Positions 13,061 through 20,141 of a DNA stretch of 29,127 nt are shown piece after piece. The stretch comes from a virus. Numbering within the stretch: the stretch's first letter is position 1; every line of letters begins with the position of its first letter. The position numbers were made by a program, and so were the translations under genes. The notes under the pieces are model-generated. The model had not been told where the DNA came from. It worked only from the letters and a program-made list of their open reading frames with translations, and did not search any database. Where the stretch lies: the IMG/VR virus record IMGVR_UViG_3300005288_000030, positions 1-29,127 of that record; one strand, given 5' to 3'.

Positions 13061-13199
13061 ACAAGGCTACGCGGCTTTCCTGAGCGGCATGGATCGCAAG
13101 GAAAACCCATTTGACGCAGAGAAATGTTCGTTCTCCTGCAAACGTTGGACGGAGGGTTGGAACAAGGCTTATCGCGCACGGCAGGAGAAGCAGACATGA
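13047..13199 (+). CDS. Rmf/CrpP-family small protein, 50 aa
   Basis: MTAFEQGYAAFLSGMDRKEN, then PFDAEKCSFSC and KRWTEGWNKAYRARQ. The pattern GY.A...G......P, then W..GW..A..A, is that of ribosome modulation factor and its CrpP relatives. Rmf dimerises ribosomes and quiets translation in stationary phase; CrpP was reported as a quinolone-modifying protein, an activity that has been disputed. GAGG 7 nt upstream supports the start. A role on host ribosomes is inferred from the motif only. Confidence 0.68.
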   Translation: MTAFEQGYAAFLSGMDRKENPFDAEKCSFSCKRWTEGWNKAYRARQEKQT

Positions 13200-13297
13200 T
13201 CTGGTATTTCTCAATCGGCGTTGTACTTTTCTCGATCGTCATATCGCTCCTGGCCGGCGCGATCATCAAGTGGGCGGATTCGGAGGACGTGCGGTGA
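13196..13297 (+). CDS. Single-helix membrane microprotein, 33 aa
   Basis: MIWYFSIGVVLFSIVISLLA, then GAIIKWADSEDVR: one transmembrane helix and a short polar tail. ATGA overlap with the Rmf-like gene, GCAGGAG upstream and GTGA overlap with the next gene make it a plausible coupled cistron. Function unknown. Confidence 0.6.
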   Translation: MIWYFSIGVVLFSIVISLLAGAIIKWADSEDVR

Positions 13298-13827
13298 CCA
13301 CGAAGCGACAAGTCGAGGAGAAGTTTGGCAAGGAATTCTGGCAGCTTATCAGAGAATTCGCCGACAAAGGGTATACCCGATTTGATACAGCCAGGGCGAT
13401 CGGGTATAGGCCGGACAGCTTTTGTCATCTGCTTTCGCACACACCTGGCAAAGACCCTTTCGAACCTTCAGCGCGTGCCCTTGGATACCTGAAGGACACT
13501 GGGGAAAACTTACGTGAGGCCCTAGAGCGCATGGCGAAGGAAGGGCGAAGTTGGAACTATGCAGCCCGGGTAATCGGATACGCCAGGGGGCAAAATCTAA
13601 AGAAGGCCGCAGAGCACCGCGGGATATTCGTAGAAATGAACTCGAAGCACCCGGGACGCCCACGCATTCACCCGATCCCCGAACCGCGCGGCGACCTGAC
13701 TTTGAACTGGCCGACTTGGGAAAAGATTTACGAGATCGGCGGCGGACCGCTACCAGAATTCAGGAGAAAGAAAAATGTCAAACAAAATTCGCGAAGAAAT
13801 CCTCAAGACCCTGCGCGACAGTCTTAA
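13294..13827 (+). CDS. Tandem HTH DNA-binding protein, 177 aa
   Basis: GTG start after GGAGG. Two internal repeats: residues 15-48 (FWQLIREFADKGYTRFDTAR, AIGYRPDSFCHLL) and 74-107 (REALERMAKEGRSWNYAAR, VIGYARGQNLKKA). Each has the form hxxLxxhAxxGxxxxxAAR.IGY, a helix-turn-helix resembling AraC/resolvase-type units. The C-terminus is basic and partly unstructured (GRPRIHPIPEPRG) and overlaps the next gene by 53 bp. It may bind DNA as a two-headed monomer. Family not recognised. Confidence 0.7.
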   Translation: MTTKRQVEEKFGKEFWQLIREFADKGYTRFDTARAIGYRPDSFCHLLSHTPGKDPFEPSARALGYLKDTGENLREALERMAKEGRSWNYAARVIGYARGQNLKKAAEHRGIFVEMNSKHPGRPRIHPIPEPRGDLTLNWPTWEKIYEIGGGPLPEFRRKKNVKQNSRRNPQDPARQS

Positions 13828-14017
13828 CCGACTTGTATGGACACGAGGGATGTCAACATCGAGTATCCGGCGCCAGCTTTTCGACAACCCAGTGCTGCGC
13901 CTAGAAAGCACCAGTCTGTTGATCGTCCGTAGTGAACTGCGCGCCATGGAAGCCGAAGGTTTGGTAACCGCGGATCGCCGGGCGCGGAATGTAACCGTTT
14001 GGACAGCAGTCGAATGA
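13775..14017 (+). CDS. Winged-helix-like protein, 80 aa
   Basis: AGGAG before the ATG. An N-terminal basic helix (MSNKIREEILKTLRDSLNRL) is followed by STSSIRRQLF and a helix-strand end, ELRAMEAEGLVTADRRARNV then TVWTAVE. The end looks like the recognition helix and wing of a winged-helix domain. It immediately precedes the DNA polymerase genes (ATGA overlap). Possibly a regulator or replication accessory protein. Confidence 0.65.
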   Translation: MSNKIREEILKTLRDSLNRLVWTRGMSTSSIRRQLFDNPVLRLESTSLLIVRSELRAMEAEGLVTADRRARNVTVWTAVE

Positions 14018-15117
14018 ACCTCGACAAATGCATTTTCCTCGACACGGAAACCTTCTGCGAAACGCCGATCAACAACGGCACGCACCGTTACGCAGAAGGC
14101 GCCGAGATCATCATGTGGCAGTGGGCGGTCGGCGATGGGCCTGTCGAGATTCGCGACGGGGATGAAGATATCAGCGACTTGCTCGCTTTGCTTGAGGATG
14201 AAAGTTATGAAGTGGTTATCCACAATTCGGCGTTTGATCGGAATGTCATCAGACACGCCACCGGAATCGTTATCCCCGTCGAGCGAGTCTTCGACACCAT
14301 GGTCTGCGCTATGGCACACAGCTTGCCAGGAGCCCTCGGGACGCTATGTGCCATTCTTGGCGTCGCCACCGACAAAGCGAAGGATAAAGAAGGTAAGGCA
14401 TGGATCAGTCTTTTTTGCAAGCCTCAACCCAAGGGGCGGAAGATTCGTCGTGCGACGCGGGATACCCACCCAGTGGAATGGCAACGCTTCCGAGGCTACG
14501 GGGGTCTTGACATTGAGTCTATGAGGGAGATCTACAAAAAGCTGCCACGATGGAATTACCGTGGCGCCGAAAAAGAGCTTTGGCACCTAGACCAGAAGAT
14601 CAACGAACGCGGTGTGCTTATGGACCTCGACTTGGCGCACGCTGCTATTCGCGCTTCGGATCGTGCTCAGAAGCTGTTAGGCGCTCGAACGCAGAAGCTG
14701 ACCGGCTACGTCGACGAGGAGGGCGAACTGACCGGCCAGGGTGTCGCCAGCGCCAACCAGCGCGACAAGATGCTGGAGCACATCCTGGAGGCTTACGGGG
14801 TGGGCCTACCTGACCTTCAGATCAGTACGCTGGAACGCCGCATCGACGATCCGGATTTACCGATTGAGTTGCGCGAACTACTGGCCGTCCGGTTGCAGGC
14901 GTCAAAAACCAGCGTGTCGAAGTACAAACGCGTTCTGAACGGTGTTAGTGCAGACGGCAGGCTGCGGGGGCTTCTTGCGTTCTGTGGTGCGTTGCGCACG
15001 GGCCGGTGGGCTGGTCGCCTAATCCAACCACAAAATTTATCGAGGGGTACGCTGACGCCGGAAGGCGTAGAGCATGCCATCGAAGAGCTTCTTGCCGACG
15101 CGGAGGACTTGCTTTGA
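14014..15117 (+). CDS. DNA polymerase A, N-terminal part (3'-5' exonuclease and thumb)
   Basis: 367 residues. The exonuclease motifs are IFLDTETF (D10, E12), VIHNSAFD (N71, D75) and YGGLD (Y162, D166). The polymerase region begins afterwards and includes KTSVSKYKRVL and the family A motif RTGRWAGRLIQPQNLSRG (R328-G345). It then stops at EELLADAEDLL, just before motif A. The missing polymerase motifs are in the gene at 15650. A 179-residue HNH-AP2 gene sits between. The TGA overlaps the HNH TTG start by 4 bp. Proofreading and template grip would lie in this chain; catalysis needs its partner. Confidence 0.9.
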   Translation: MNLDKCIFLDTETFCETPINNGTHRYAEGAEIIMWQWAVGDGPVEIRDGDEDISDLLALLEDESYEVVIHNSAFDRNVIRHATGIVIPVERVFDTMVCAMAHSLPGALGTLCAILGVATDKAKDKEGKAWISLFCKPQPKGRKIRRATRDTHPVEWQRFRGYGGLDIESMREIYKKLPRWNYRGAEKELWHLDQKINERGVLMDLDLAHAAIRASDRAQKLLGARTQKLTGYVDEEGELTGQGVASANQRDKMLEHILEAYGVGLPDLQISTLERRIDDPDLPIELRELLAVRLQASKTSVSKYKRVLNGVSADGRLRGLLAFCGALRTGRWAGRLIQPQNLSRGTLTPEGVEHAIEELLADAEDLL

Positions 15118-15653
15118 AAGATCCTATTAGCCATGAAAAGCTGCTTGAGCTTTTCGATTACGACGCCGAGACTGGGGAACTCGTCCGGCGTTGCAACGTT
15201 CGCGGTTTGGGGCTCAACAGAAAAGGCGACCGCCCGCGGCATAAGGGACCGAACGGATATGCGGCAATCGGCGCCGACGTGAAAAAGTATCTCTATCACC
15301 GCTTAGTTTGGTTCTGGCACCACAACGAATGGCCGGAGGTGATCGACCACGTCGACGGCGATAAGCAGAACAACCGTATCGAGAATCTGCGCGCCTGCAC
15401 TCAGTCGCAAAACCTTTGCAACGCGCAGATCCCGAGCGACAACAAGTCAGGCTTTAAAGGCGTCAGCTTTCACAAACAGGCGGGTAAGTGGCGGGCGCGT
15501 TGCGGCCTTCACAAAGTTCAGCACAACCTAGGCGTATTCGATACGCGCGAAGAGGCAGCCGACGCGGTTCGAGCTTTCCGCGCGGGGCTGCACGGCGCCT
15601 ACACGAACCACGGAATCCACTTGAAGGATCTACGCCAGGAGCTAGTAGGATGA
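15114..15653 (+). CDS. HNH-AP2 homing endonuclease splitting the polymerase
   Basis: 179 residues from a TTG start. The HNH part has YHRLVW (H62), VIDHVDGDKQNN (D78, H79) and NRIENLR (N91). An AP2-type DNA-binding segment follows (SDNKSGFKGVSFHKQAGKW, LGVFDTREEAADAVRAF). Same architecture as the gene at 24947. Such free-standing endonucleases cut unoccupied alleles and spread by repair. The whole insert is coding, with 4 bp overlaps at each end and no space for a self-splicing intron. Confidence 0.9.
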   Translation: MKDPISHEKLLELFDYDAETGELVRRCNVRGLGLNRKGDRPRHKGPNGYAAIGADVKKYLYHRLVWFWHHNEWPEVIDHVDGDKQNNRIENLRACTQSQNLCNAQIPSDNKSGFKGVSFHKQAGKWRARCGLHKVQHNLGVFDTREEAADAVRAFRAGLHGAYTNHGIHLKDLRQELVG

Positions 15654-16645
15654 GCGCTACCGTAATGGAAAAATGCTCCAGCGCCGTGCGAGGAGTCTTC
15701 ATCGCGCCGAAGGGCAAAAAGTTCGTGATCGCCGACCTGGCCGGTATTGAAAACCGTGTCTTGGCCTGGCTGGCGGGCGAAGCGTGGAAGCTTGAAGCGT
15801 TCCTTGACTTCGACCTGCGCGACGGCCACGACATGTACAAACTGGCCTATGCGAAGGCTTTCGGCATTGATCCGGCGGACGTCGGTAAGCACGAGCGGAG
15901 CATAGGCAAAGTTTTGGAACTCATGCTGGGCTACGCCGGCGGTGTAGGGGCGTACATTACAGGGGCCTTGACCTATCGCATCGACCTGGAAGACATGGCG
16001 GAAAAAGCGTGGGACGCGATCCCTGACGCTACCCGGCTAGAAGCGGCGGACTTCCTAGAATGGCAGCTCGGCCAGGGTCGTACGCAACACGGCTTGACGG
16101 ATCGCGCCTTTATCGTATGCGAAAGCTTCAAGCGCCTGTGGAGGGGTTCAAACCCGGCGATTAGCAGTTGGTGGAAAGAACTTGAGGAAGTAGTCCGCCG
16201 CGCCATAAACAGCCCAGGCCAAACGCTGACCTGCCGCATGCACAAGATTCGTCGCGATGGCGCATGGCTCCGTATCATGCTGCCATCGGGCCGATATCTC
16301 TGTTATCCGTCACCTCGGGTAGAGGACGACGGAAAAATCACCTTTATGGGAGTCAACCAGTACACCCGGAAGTGGGAGCGCCTTACCACATTTGGGGGCA
16401 AAATTTGTGAAAATATTTGCCAAGCAGTGGCCCGCGATGTCCTCGCCTCTTCTATGCAGCCGATTGAATCCGCCGGTTATGAAATCGTTCTGACCGTCCA
16501 CGACGAGATTATCAGCGAAGCGCCGGACACTGACGACTACACGCACGAACACCTGGCCGAACTGATGTCTGCCGGTTGCGACTGGACAGAAGGCTTACCG
16601 CTCGCCGCCGCCGGCTTCGAAGCGTATCGCTATCGGAAAGGTTGA
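15650..16645 (+). CDS. DNA polymerase A, C-terminal catalytic part
   Basis: 331 residues. Begins MSATVMEKCSSAVRGVFIAP, then motif A VIADLAGIENRVLAWLAGE (D29), motif B RSIGKVLELMLGYAGGVGAY (R83, K87) and motif C LTVHDEII (H284, D285, E286). These are the catalytic centre of family A polymerases. The ATG overlaps the HNH stop by 4 bp, and AGGAG lies 8 nt before, so it is translated as a separate chain that must pair with the N-terminal product. In unsplit relatives the sequence from 14014 to here is a single protein of about 700 residues. Confidence 0.9.
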   Translation: MSATVMEKCSSAVRGVFIAPKGKKFVIADLAGIENRVLAWLAGEAWKLEAFLDFDLRDGHDMYKLAYAKAFGIDPADVGKHERSIGKVLELMLGYAGGVGAYITGALTYRIDLEDMAEKAWDAIPDATRLEAADFLEWQLGQGRTQHGLTDRAFIVCESFKRLWRGSNPAISSWWKELEEVVRRAINSPGQTLTCRMHKIRRDGAWLRIMLPSGRYLCYPSPRVEDDGKITFMGVNQYTRKWERLTTFGGKICENICQAVARDVLASSMQPIESAGYEIVLTVHDEIISEAPDTDDYTHEHLAELMSAGCDWTEGLPLAAAGFEAYRYRKG

Positions 16646-16668
16646 CTACAAGTCGAATCTTGCATAAG
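16642..16668 (+). promoter_or_regulatory. Promoter-like element before helicase module
   Basis: TTGACT (16642-16647), overlapping the polymerase stop codon, and CATAAG (16663-16668) with a short 15 bp spacer. The core CAAGT-N6-TTGCATA matches the spacing seen at 5765 and 11999. Weakest of the four related elements. Confidence 0.4.
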
Positions 16669-16697
16669 CTTGCGTACATCTAGAGGAGGGGCTGAAC

Positions 16698-17012
16698 ATG
16701 GCATTCGTAATATTTTTCAAATGCAAACAGGCTTTGGCGTTCGACAAAACCGTTTTGGTCAAAGCTGGTGAACTGGCCGCGGTAATGGAAGAGCCCGAAG
16801 GATGGGTAGAGGCCACGGCGTGGAATGTTCCGGATACGAGCACCATTCCGGGTTGCGCGAAGACTTTCGAGACTTACGTAGAGGCAGAGAAATTCATAAA
16901 GCGCTGGAAAGGACATCCGTGGTACTGCATCCCGAACGGTGAATACGAAATCGTCGAGGTAGCACCTCACATGGTCACCATCCAGAAAGGTTGGGAGCGC
17001 AAGCCATGTTAG
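16698..17012 (+). CDS. Hypothetical protein, 104 aa
   Basis: GAGGAGGGG precedes the ATG. Residues FVIFFKCKQALAFDKTVLVK and WVEATAWNVPDTS suggest a beta-rich domain; FETYVEAEKFIKRW is a helix near the end. No family recognised. Starts the VRR-NUC/SNF2 sub-operon. Confidence 0.7.
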   Translation: MAFVIFFKCKQALAFDKTVLVKAGELAAVMEEPEGWVEATAWNVPDTSTIPGCAKTFETYVEAEKFIKRWKGHPWYCIPNGEYEIVEVAPHMVTIQKGWERKPC

Positions 17013-17323
17013 AACGCGATATCGAAGCGTACCTCGTCAAGCGCTGCAAAGAGATTGGCGCGCTGTGCGACAAGTTTTGCAGCCCCCAGCGTCGTTCGGT
17101 GCCTGATCGGATGATCACCTTCAGCGGTCGCGTGTTGTTCGTTGAACTGAAAGCGACCGGCAAAAAGCCTACCGAAGCTCAGGTGCGCGACCACGAGCGT
17201 CGCCGTGCTGCGGGTGCCGAAGTGGTTTGGCTGGACAGCAAAGAAGCTGTGCTTTGGCTGGAGATTCACTTGGAGCGCAAAGAGCGGATACCCGTAGACG
17301 AAGAATTCAAGGTGGCTTGCTGA
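17006..17323 (+). CDS. VRR-NUC nuclease
   Basis: 105 residues. LERDIEAYLVKRCKEIGALC is the usual opening. RSVPDRMITF (P33, D34, R35), VLFVELKATG (E47, K49) and EAQVRDHERR (Q59) are the PD-(D/E)XK core of VRR-NUC proteins, and GAEVVWLDS is the last strand. A single-domain phage version such as this can act as a Holliday-junction or structure-specific nuclease. Start at ATG 17006, with GGGAG 8 nt before. It is followed by an ABA-sandwich-type gene and then the SNF2 helicase, a common phage trio. Confidence 0.9.
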   Translation: MLERDIEAYLVKRCKEIGALCDKFCSPQRRSVPDRMITFSGRVLFVELKATGKKPTEAQVRDHERRRAAGAEVVWLDSKEAVLWLEIHLERKERIPVDEEFKVAC

Positions 17324-17664
17324 TGGACGACAAACAGCTAGTAGACTTTGCCGCTAAAGCTTGCGGTTTCGAAGTCCTGCGTGACGATCTTAACTATCCA
17401 TGGCGAAGCGATAAACCTCACGAGGTGTTTGACCCGCTGCACGACGGTAACGATGCGATCTACTTGGCGGTGACGCTGAACCTCAGTGTGATTACGGGCT
17501 TCAACTTGAAAGGTGAACCGCACCAAGGGGCGGCTACCATGCTAGGTAGCCATGACGACCTGCGCGAGACACATGTGCCCTACGGCGATAATCCCGCCGC
17601 TGCGTGGCGACGCTCGGTTACGGTAGCTGCGGCCACTATGGGGAAGGCGAAGGATGGCGATTGA
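17323..17664 (+). CDS. Phage ABA-sandwich-like protein, 113 aa
   Basis: TGATG overlap with the nuclease gene. N-terminal helix (LVDFAAKACGFEVL), then YPWRSDKPHEVFDPLHDGND and VTLNLSVITG, and a C-terminal PAAAWRRSVTVAAATMGKA. The form 'P..W.P..D....E', then 'A.RRA..AAA', is that of the phage ABA sandwich (DUF2591-like) proteins whose role is unknown. Match is by pattern only. Confidence 0.6.
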   Translation: MDDKQLVDFAAKACGFEVLRDDLNYPWRSDKPHEVFDPLHDGNDAIYLAVTLNLSVITGFNLKGEPHQGAATMLGSHDDLRETHVPYGDNPAAAWRRSVTVAAATMGKAKDGD

Positions 17665-19072
17665 CTTCATACCGCGCCGCTATCAGGAACTGATCGGTGG
17701 CTTCATCGTCGGCAATAAGCGTTGCGCCGTCTGGTCGTCGCCTGGTACAGGCAAGACAGGTGCCACTCTGTCGGCGCTCGAAGACCTTACCTTCGTCGAA
17801 GACGTTTACCCGGCGCTAATCGTGGCCCCGCTCCGTGTCGCCCGTACCACATGGCCGAACGAGGTGCGTAAGTGGAACCACCTCAAGCACCTGCGCGTCG
17901 TCGTCGTCACCGGCACGCTCAAGGAGCGCCGCGCCGCGTTACGCATTCCGGCAGACATCTACACGACCAACTTCGAGCAACTTCCCTGGCTGGTCGAGGA
18001 GTTGGGCGACCGCTGGCCCTTCAAGACCGTCGTAGCGGATGAGGCGACCAAGTTGAAGGGCTTCCGCTTACGGCAGGGCACGCAGCGCGCCAAGGCGCTC
18101 GCCAGGGTCGCGCACACCAAGATCAAGCGCATCATCCTGCTGACCGGTACGCCCAGCCCTAACGGCTTACAGGATCTGTGGGGGCAGATGTGGTTCGTAG
18201 ACAAGGGCGACCGCCTTGGCCGAACCTTCGACGCCTTCAAACAACGCTGGTTTCGCGCTTCACATACCGGGTTCGGCGTAGAGGCTACCGACCAGGCGCA
18301 AGGCGAGATCCAGGCAGCGCTTAAAGACGTGTGCATCACGATCGACGCCGCCGACTGGTTCGCGCTGGAAGAGCCGATCATCAACCGCATCATGGTTGAG
18401 CTGCCGGCAGCGGCCAAGGTGATGTACAAGCAGATGGAGAAGCAGTTCTTCATGGAGTTGGAGGGTGGACAGCAGATCGAAGCGCTGAACGCGGCGGCCA
18501 AGTCCATGAAACTGCTGCAGATCGCGAATGGCGCGGCATATTTGGAAGGTGGCGAAGCGTGGGAGGTTGTGCATAACGAGAAGCTAGACGCACTGGAGGA
18601 AATCGTAGAGGAAGCCGCGGGCATGCCGATACTCTGCCTGTACAACTTCAAGAGCGACTTGGCACGTCTCAAGAAGCGTTTCCCGGATGGCATCGACCTT
18701 AGTGACGGCAAAGGTGCGCGCGACGGGTTAGACGGTCTGTCGAGAGCGCAGCGCGGCGAAGGGCGCATTTGGTTCGGCCACCCCGCTTCCATGGGCCACG
18801 GCGTTGATGGATTGCAGTATCACACGAACATCATGGTGTTCTTCGGCTACTCGTGGTCGCTGGAGAACTACCTACAGGCTATCGAACGCATCGGGCCTAC
18901 CCGCCAGTTGCAGGCCGGCTTCAAGCGTCCTGTGTTCATGCACATGATCATGGCGGCGGATACCGTGGACGAGCTGGTACTAGAGCGGCTGCACAGCAAG
19001 CGCGAGGTGCAGGACATCTTGATGGAAGCGATGAAAGAACGTGGGTTTAAAACTTTGGAGGATGCAGCATGA
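17654..19072 (+). CDS. SNF2-family DEAD-like helicase/translocase
   Basis: 472 residues. Walker A SSPGTGKTGATL (29-40), motif Ia PALIVAPLRVARTTW, motif II VVADEATKLKG (DEAT 129-132), motif III LLTGTPSPNG (163-171) and motif VI QAIERIGPTRQ (408-418). GHGVDGLQYHTNIMVFFGY is motif V. The usual QxxxRxxRxGQ end is altered (R-I-G-P-T-R-Q), though both arginines and the glutamine are kept. Phage SNF2 proteins are thought to remodel or unwind DNA in replication or recombination. The ATG overlaps the previous gene by 11 bp; GGGAAGGCGAAGG precedes it. Confidence 0.9.
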   Translation: MAIDFIPRRYQELIGGFIVGNKRCAVWSSPGTGKTGATLSALEDLTFVEDVYPALIVAPLRVARTTWPNEVRKWNHLKHLRVVVVTGTLKERRAALRIPADIYTTNFEQLPWLVEELGDRWPFKTVVADEATKLKGFRLRQGTQRAKALARVAHTKIKRIILLTGTPSPNGLQDLWGQMWFVDKGDRLGRTFDAFKQRWFRASHTGFGVEATDQAQGEIQAALKDVCITIDAADWFALEEPIINRIMVELPAAAKVMYKQMEKQFFMELEGGQQIEALNAAAKSMKLLQIANGAAYLEGGEAWEVVHNEKLDALEEIVEEAAGMPILCLYNFKSDLARLKKRFPDGIDLSDGKGARDGLDGLSRAQRGEGRIWFGHPASMGHGVDGLQYHTNIMVFFGYSWSLENYLQAIERIGPTRQLQAGFKRPVFMHMIMAADTVDELVLERLHSKREVQDILMEAMKERGFKTLEDAA

Positions 19073-19449
19073 GCGATATAGGACCATGGACTTGCGAGAA
19101 GCATTCAATCTATCTGCGACATGATCAAGACTGCCCAGCCTGTACGGCCGATCGCATGAAGGGCGAACAACACCAGAAAACCGGCGGCAGCGTCGACTAC
19201 TACAAATGCCGCGTAGCCGACCCGATCGACCCGAACGCCAAGCCGTACACCGCCGAGAGCATCGACATTATCGAAGCGTTGGGTATGACCTTCGCGGAAG
19301 GCGAAGCGTTTAAAGCGATCTGGCGTACCTGTACTGGTCGCATGGGTGGCGCGGTAAAGGCGGACAACAAAGCGTTGTACAACGCTGAAAAAGTCGAATT
19401 CTTCGGCGCTCGCATGGTGCGGGCCGCGAAAAGGAGTGAAGCGGAATGA
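19069..19449 (+). CDS. DUF3310-like protein with zinc knuckle, 126 aa
   Basis: N-terminal C9, H12, C22 and C25 (TCEKH; DCPACTADR) make a likely zinc site. The remainder, VDYYKCRVADP, ESIDIIEALGMTFAEGEAFK, AIWRTCTGRMG and YNAEKVEFFG, matches the DUF3310 style (YY.v..P.., cDiIe.L, eGn..KYi.R.g, d..KA.wf). DUF3310 proteins are sometimes labelled phage nucleotide kinases; the activity is unproven. ATGA overlap with SNF2. Confidence 0.6.
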   Translation: MSDIGPWTCEKHSIYLRHDQDCPACTADRMKGEQHQKTGGSVDYYKCRVADPIDPNAKPYTAESIDIIEALGMTFAEGEAFKAIWRTCTGRMGGAVKADNKALYNAEKVEFFGARMVRAAKRSEAE

Positions 19450-19748
19450 GTAATCGGCAGTGGGACACGAAGAAAGAATTCAAGCCGGATTATAAGCACT
19501 TGGCGAGGGTTTGCTTCCTCGGGATCTTCGACGCGTGTCGGCATCCGGATTGGCGTTACGCCTTCTCTTCATTAGGCTCTGCGCTCTGGAGAATGGCCGG
19601 CCACTTCGGCAACATCTTGGCAGCAGTATTAATCCTAGCGCTAAGCCCGGTTCTTTTCCCGCTCCTGTGCCTGACTCTCGGCAGCCTAAACCGAAGAGCA
19701 CGACTGCATTACCTGAAGTCTAATCGCGCTGCGGATGAGGACATCTGA
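19446..19748 (+). CDS. Membrane protein, 100 aa
   Basis: A basic N-terminal region (RQWDTKKEFKPDYKHLARV), an amphipathic middle and one long hydrophobic stretch with a proline (GNILAAVLILALSPVLFPLL, about 55-75) that could be a helical hairpin. Basic C-terminus. No family recognised. ATGA overlap upstream, TGATG overlap downstream. Confidence 0.68.
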   Translation: MSNRQWDTKKEFKPDYKHLARVCFLGIFDACRHPDWRYAFSSLGSALWRMAGHFGNILAAVLILALSPVLFPLLCLTLGSLNRRARLHYLKSNRAADEDI

Positions 19749-19900
19749 TGGAAATCCTAGCGATGCTCTACATGCTTACCGCAAACGGCCCGGAACCAGT
19801 GGCCGCGTACTTCACGCAGGACGCCCAGGTTATCTGCCAGGCGACAGCCGCTGCGCAAAATGCAACTGAGGAAGAGGAGTATTACTGTGAGGGCTACTAG
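19748..19900 (+). CDS. Two-cysteine microprotein, 50 aa (type B)
   Basis: MEILAMLYMLTANGPEPVAA, then YFTQDAQVICQATAAAQNAT, and EEEEYYCEGY. Short hydrophobic N-terminus, cysteines at 30 and 47: the same length and layout as the protein at 12056. TGATG overlap with the previous gene. Possibly a periplasmic disulfide microprotein if exported. Function unknown. Confidence 0.6.
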   Translation: MEILAMLYMLTANGPEPVAAYFTQDAQVICQATAAAQNATEEEEYYCEGY

Positions 19901-20141
19901 GAGAGATCCGTGCAAAGGCTGCGGAATAACTATAGAGCACGACGGTAAACCGTTTGATGTCGAGTGCTCTTATTGCGCTATAAAAGTCGGTCGTGATCCG
20001 TTCAAGAAACAGCCGCCACCCCCTCCGCCGTTGCGCAATCCAAATGCAGGCCATGACCATTCGGGCGTAATCGTTTGGGTAACCGCCATGATGTGCTGCG
20101 TCGCCTTCGGCATCCTAATTGGCTGGAAGATGCACGGCTGA
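19887..20141 (+). CDS. Zinc-ribbon membrane protein, 84 aa
   Basis: GTG start with GAGGAG 7 nt upstream, preferred over an ATG 27 bp earlier that lacks a ribosome site. CKGCG (C10, C13) and CSYC (C28, C31) form a zinc ribbon. A run of six prolines links it to a C-terminal transmembrane helix (VIVWVTAMMCCVAFGILIGW). A membrane-tethered zinc ribbon. Last rightward gene; its end overlaps the leftward Rz gene by 27 bp. Confidence 0.65.
   Translation: MRATRRDPCKGCGITIEHDGKPFDVECSYCAIKVGRDPFKKQPPPPPPLRNPNAGHDHSGVIVWVTAMMCCVAFGILIGWKMHG

Noticed and set aside
15114-15653. Self-splicing group I intron inside the polymerase gene
   Set aside because: The insert is all coding, with 4 bp overlaps at both ends and its own ribosome sites; no room for intron core structure.
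17959-18792. Leftward open frame of about 280 codons
   Set aside because: Antisense to the SNF2 helicase, Ser/Arg-rich shadow without motifs.
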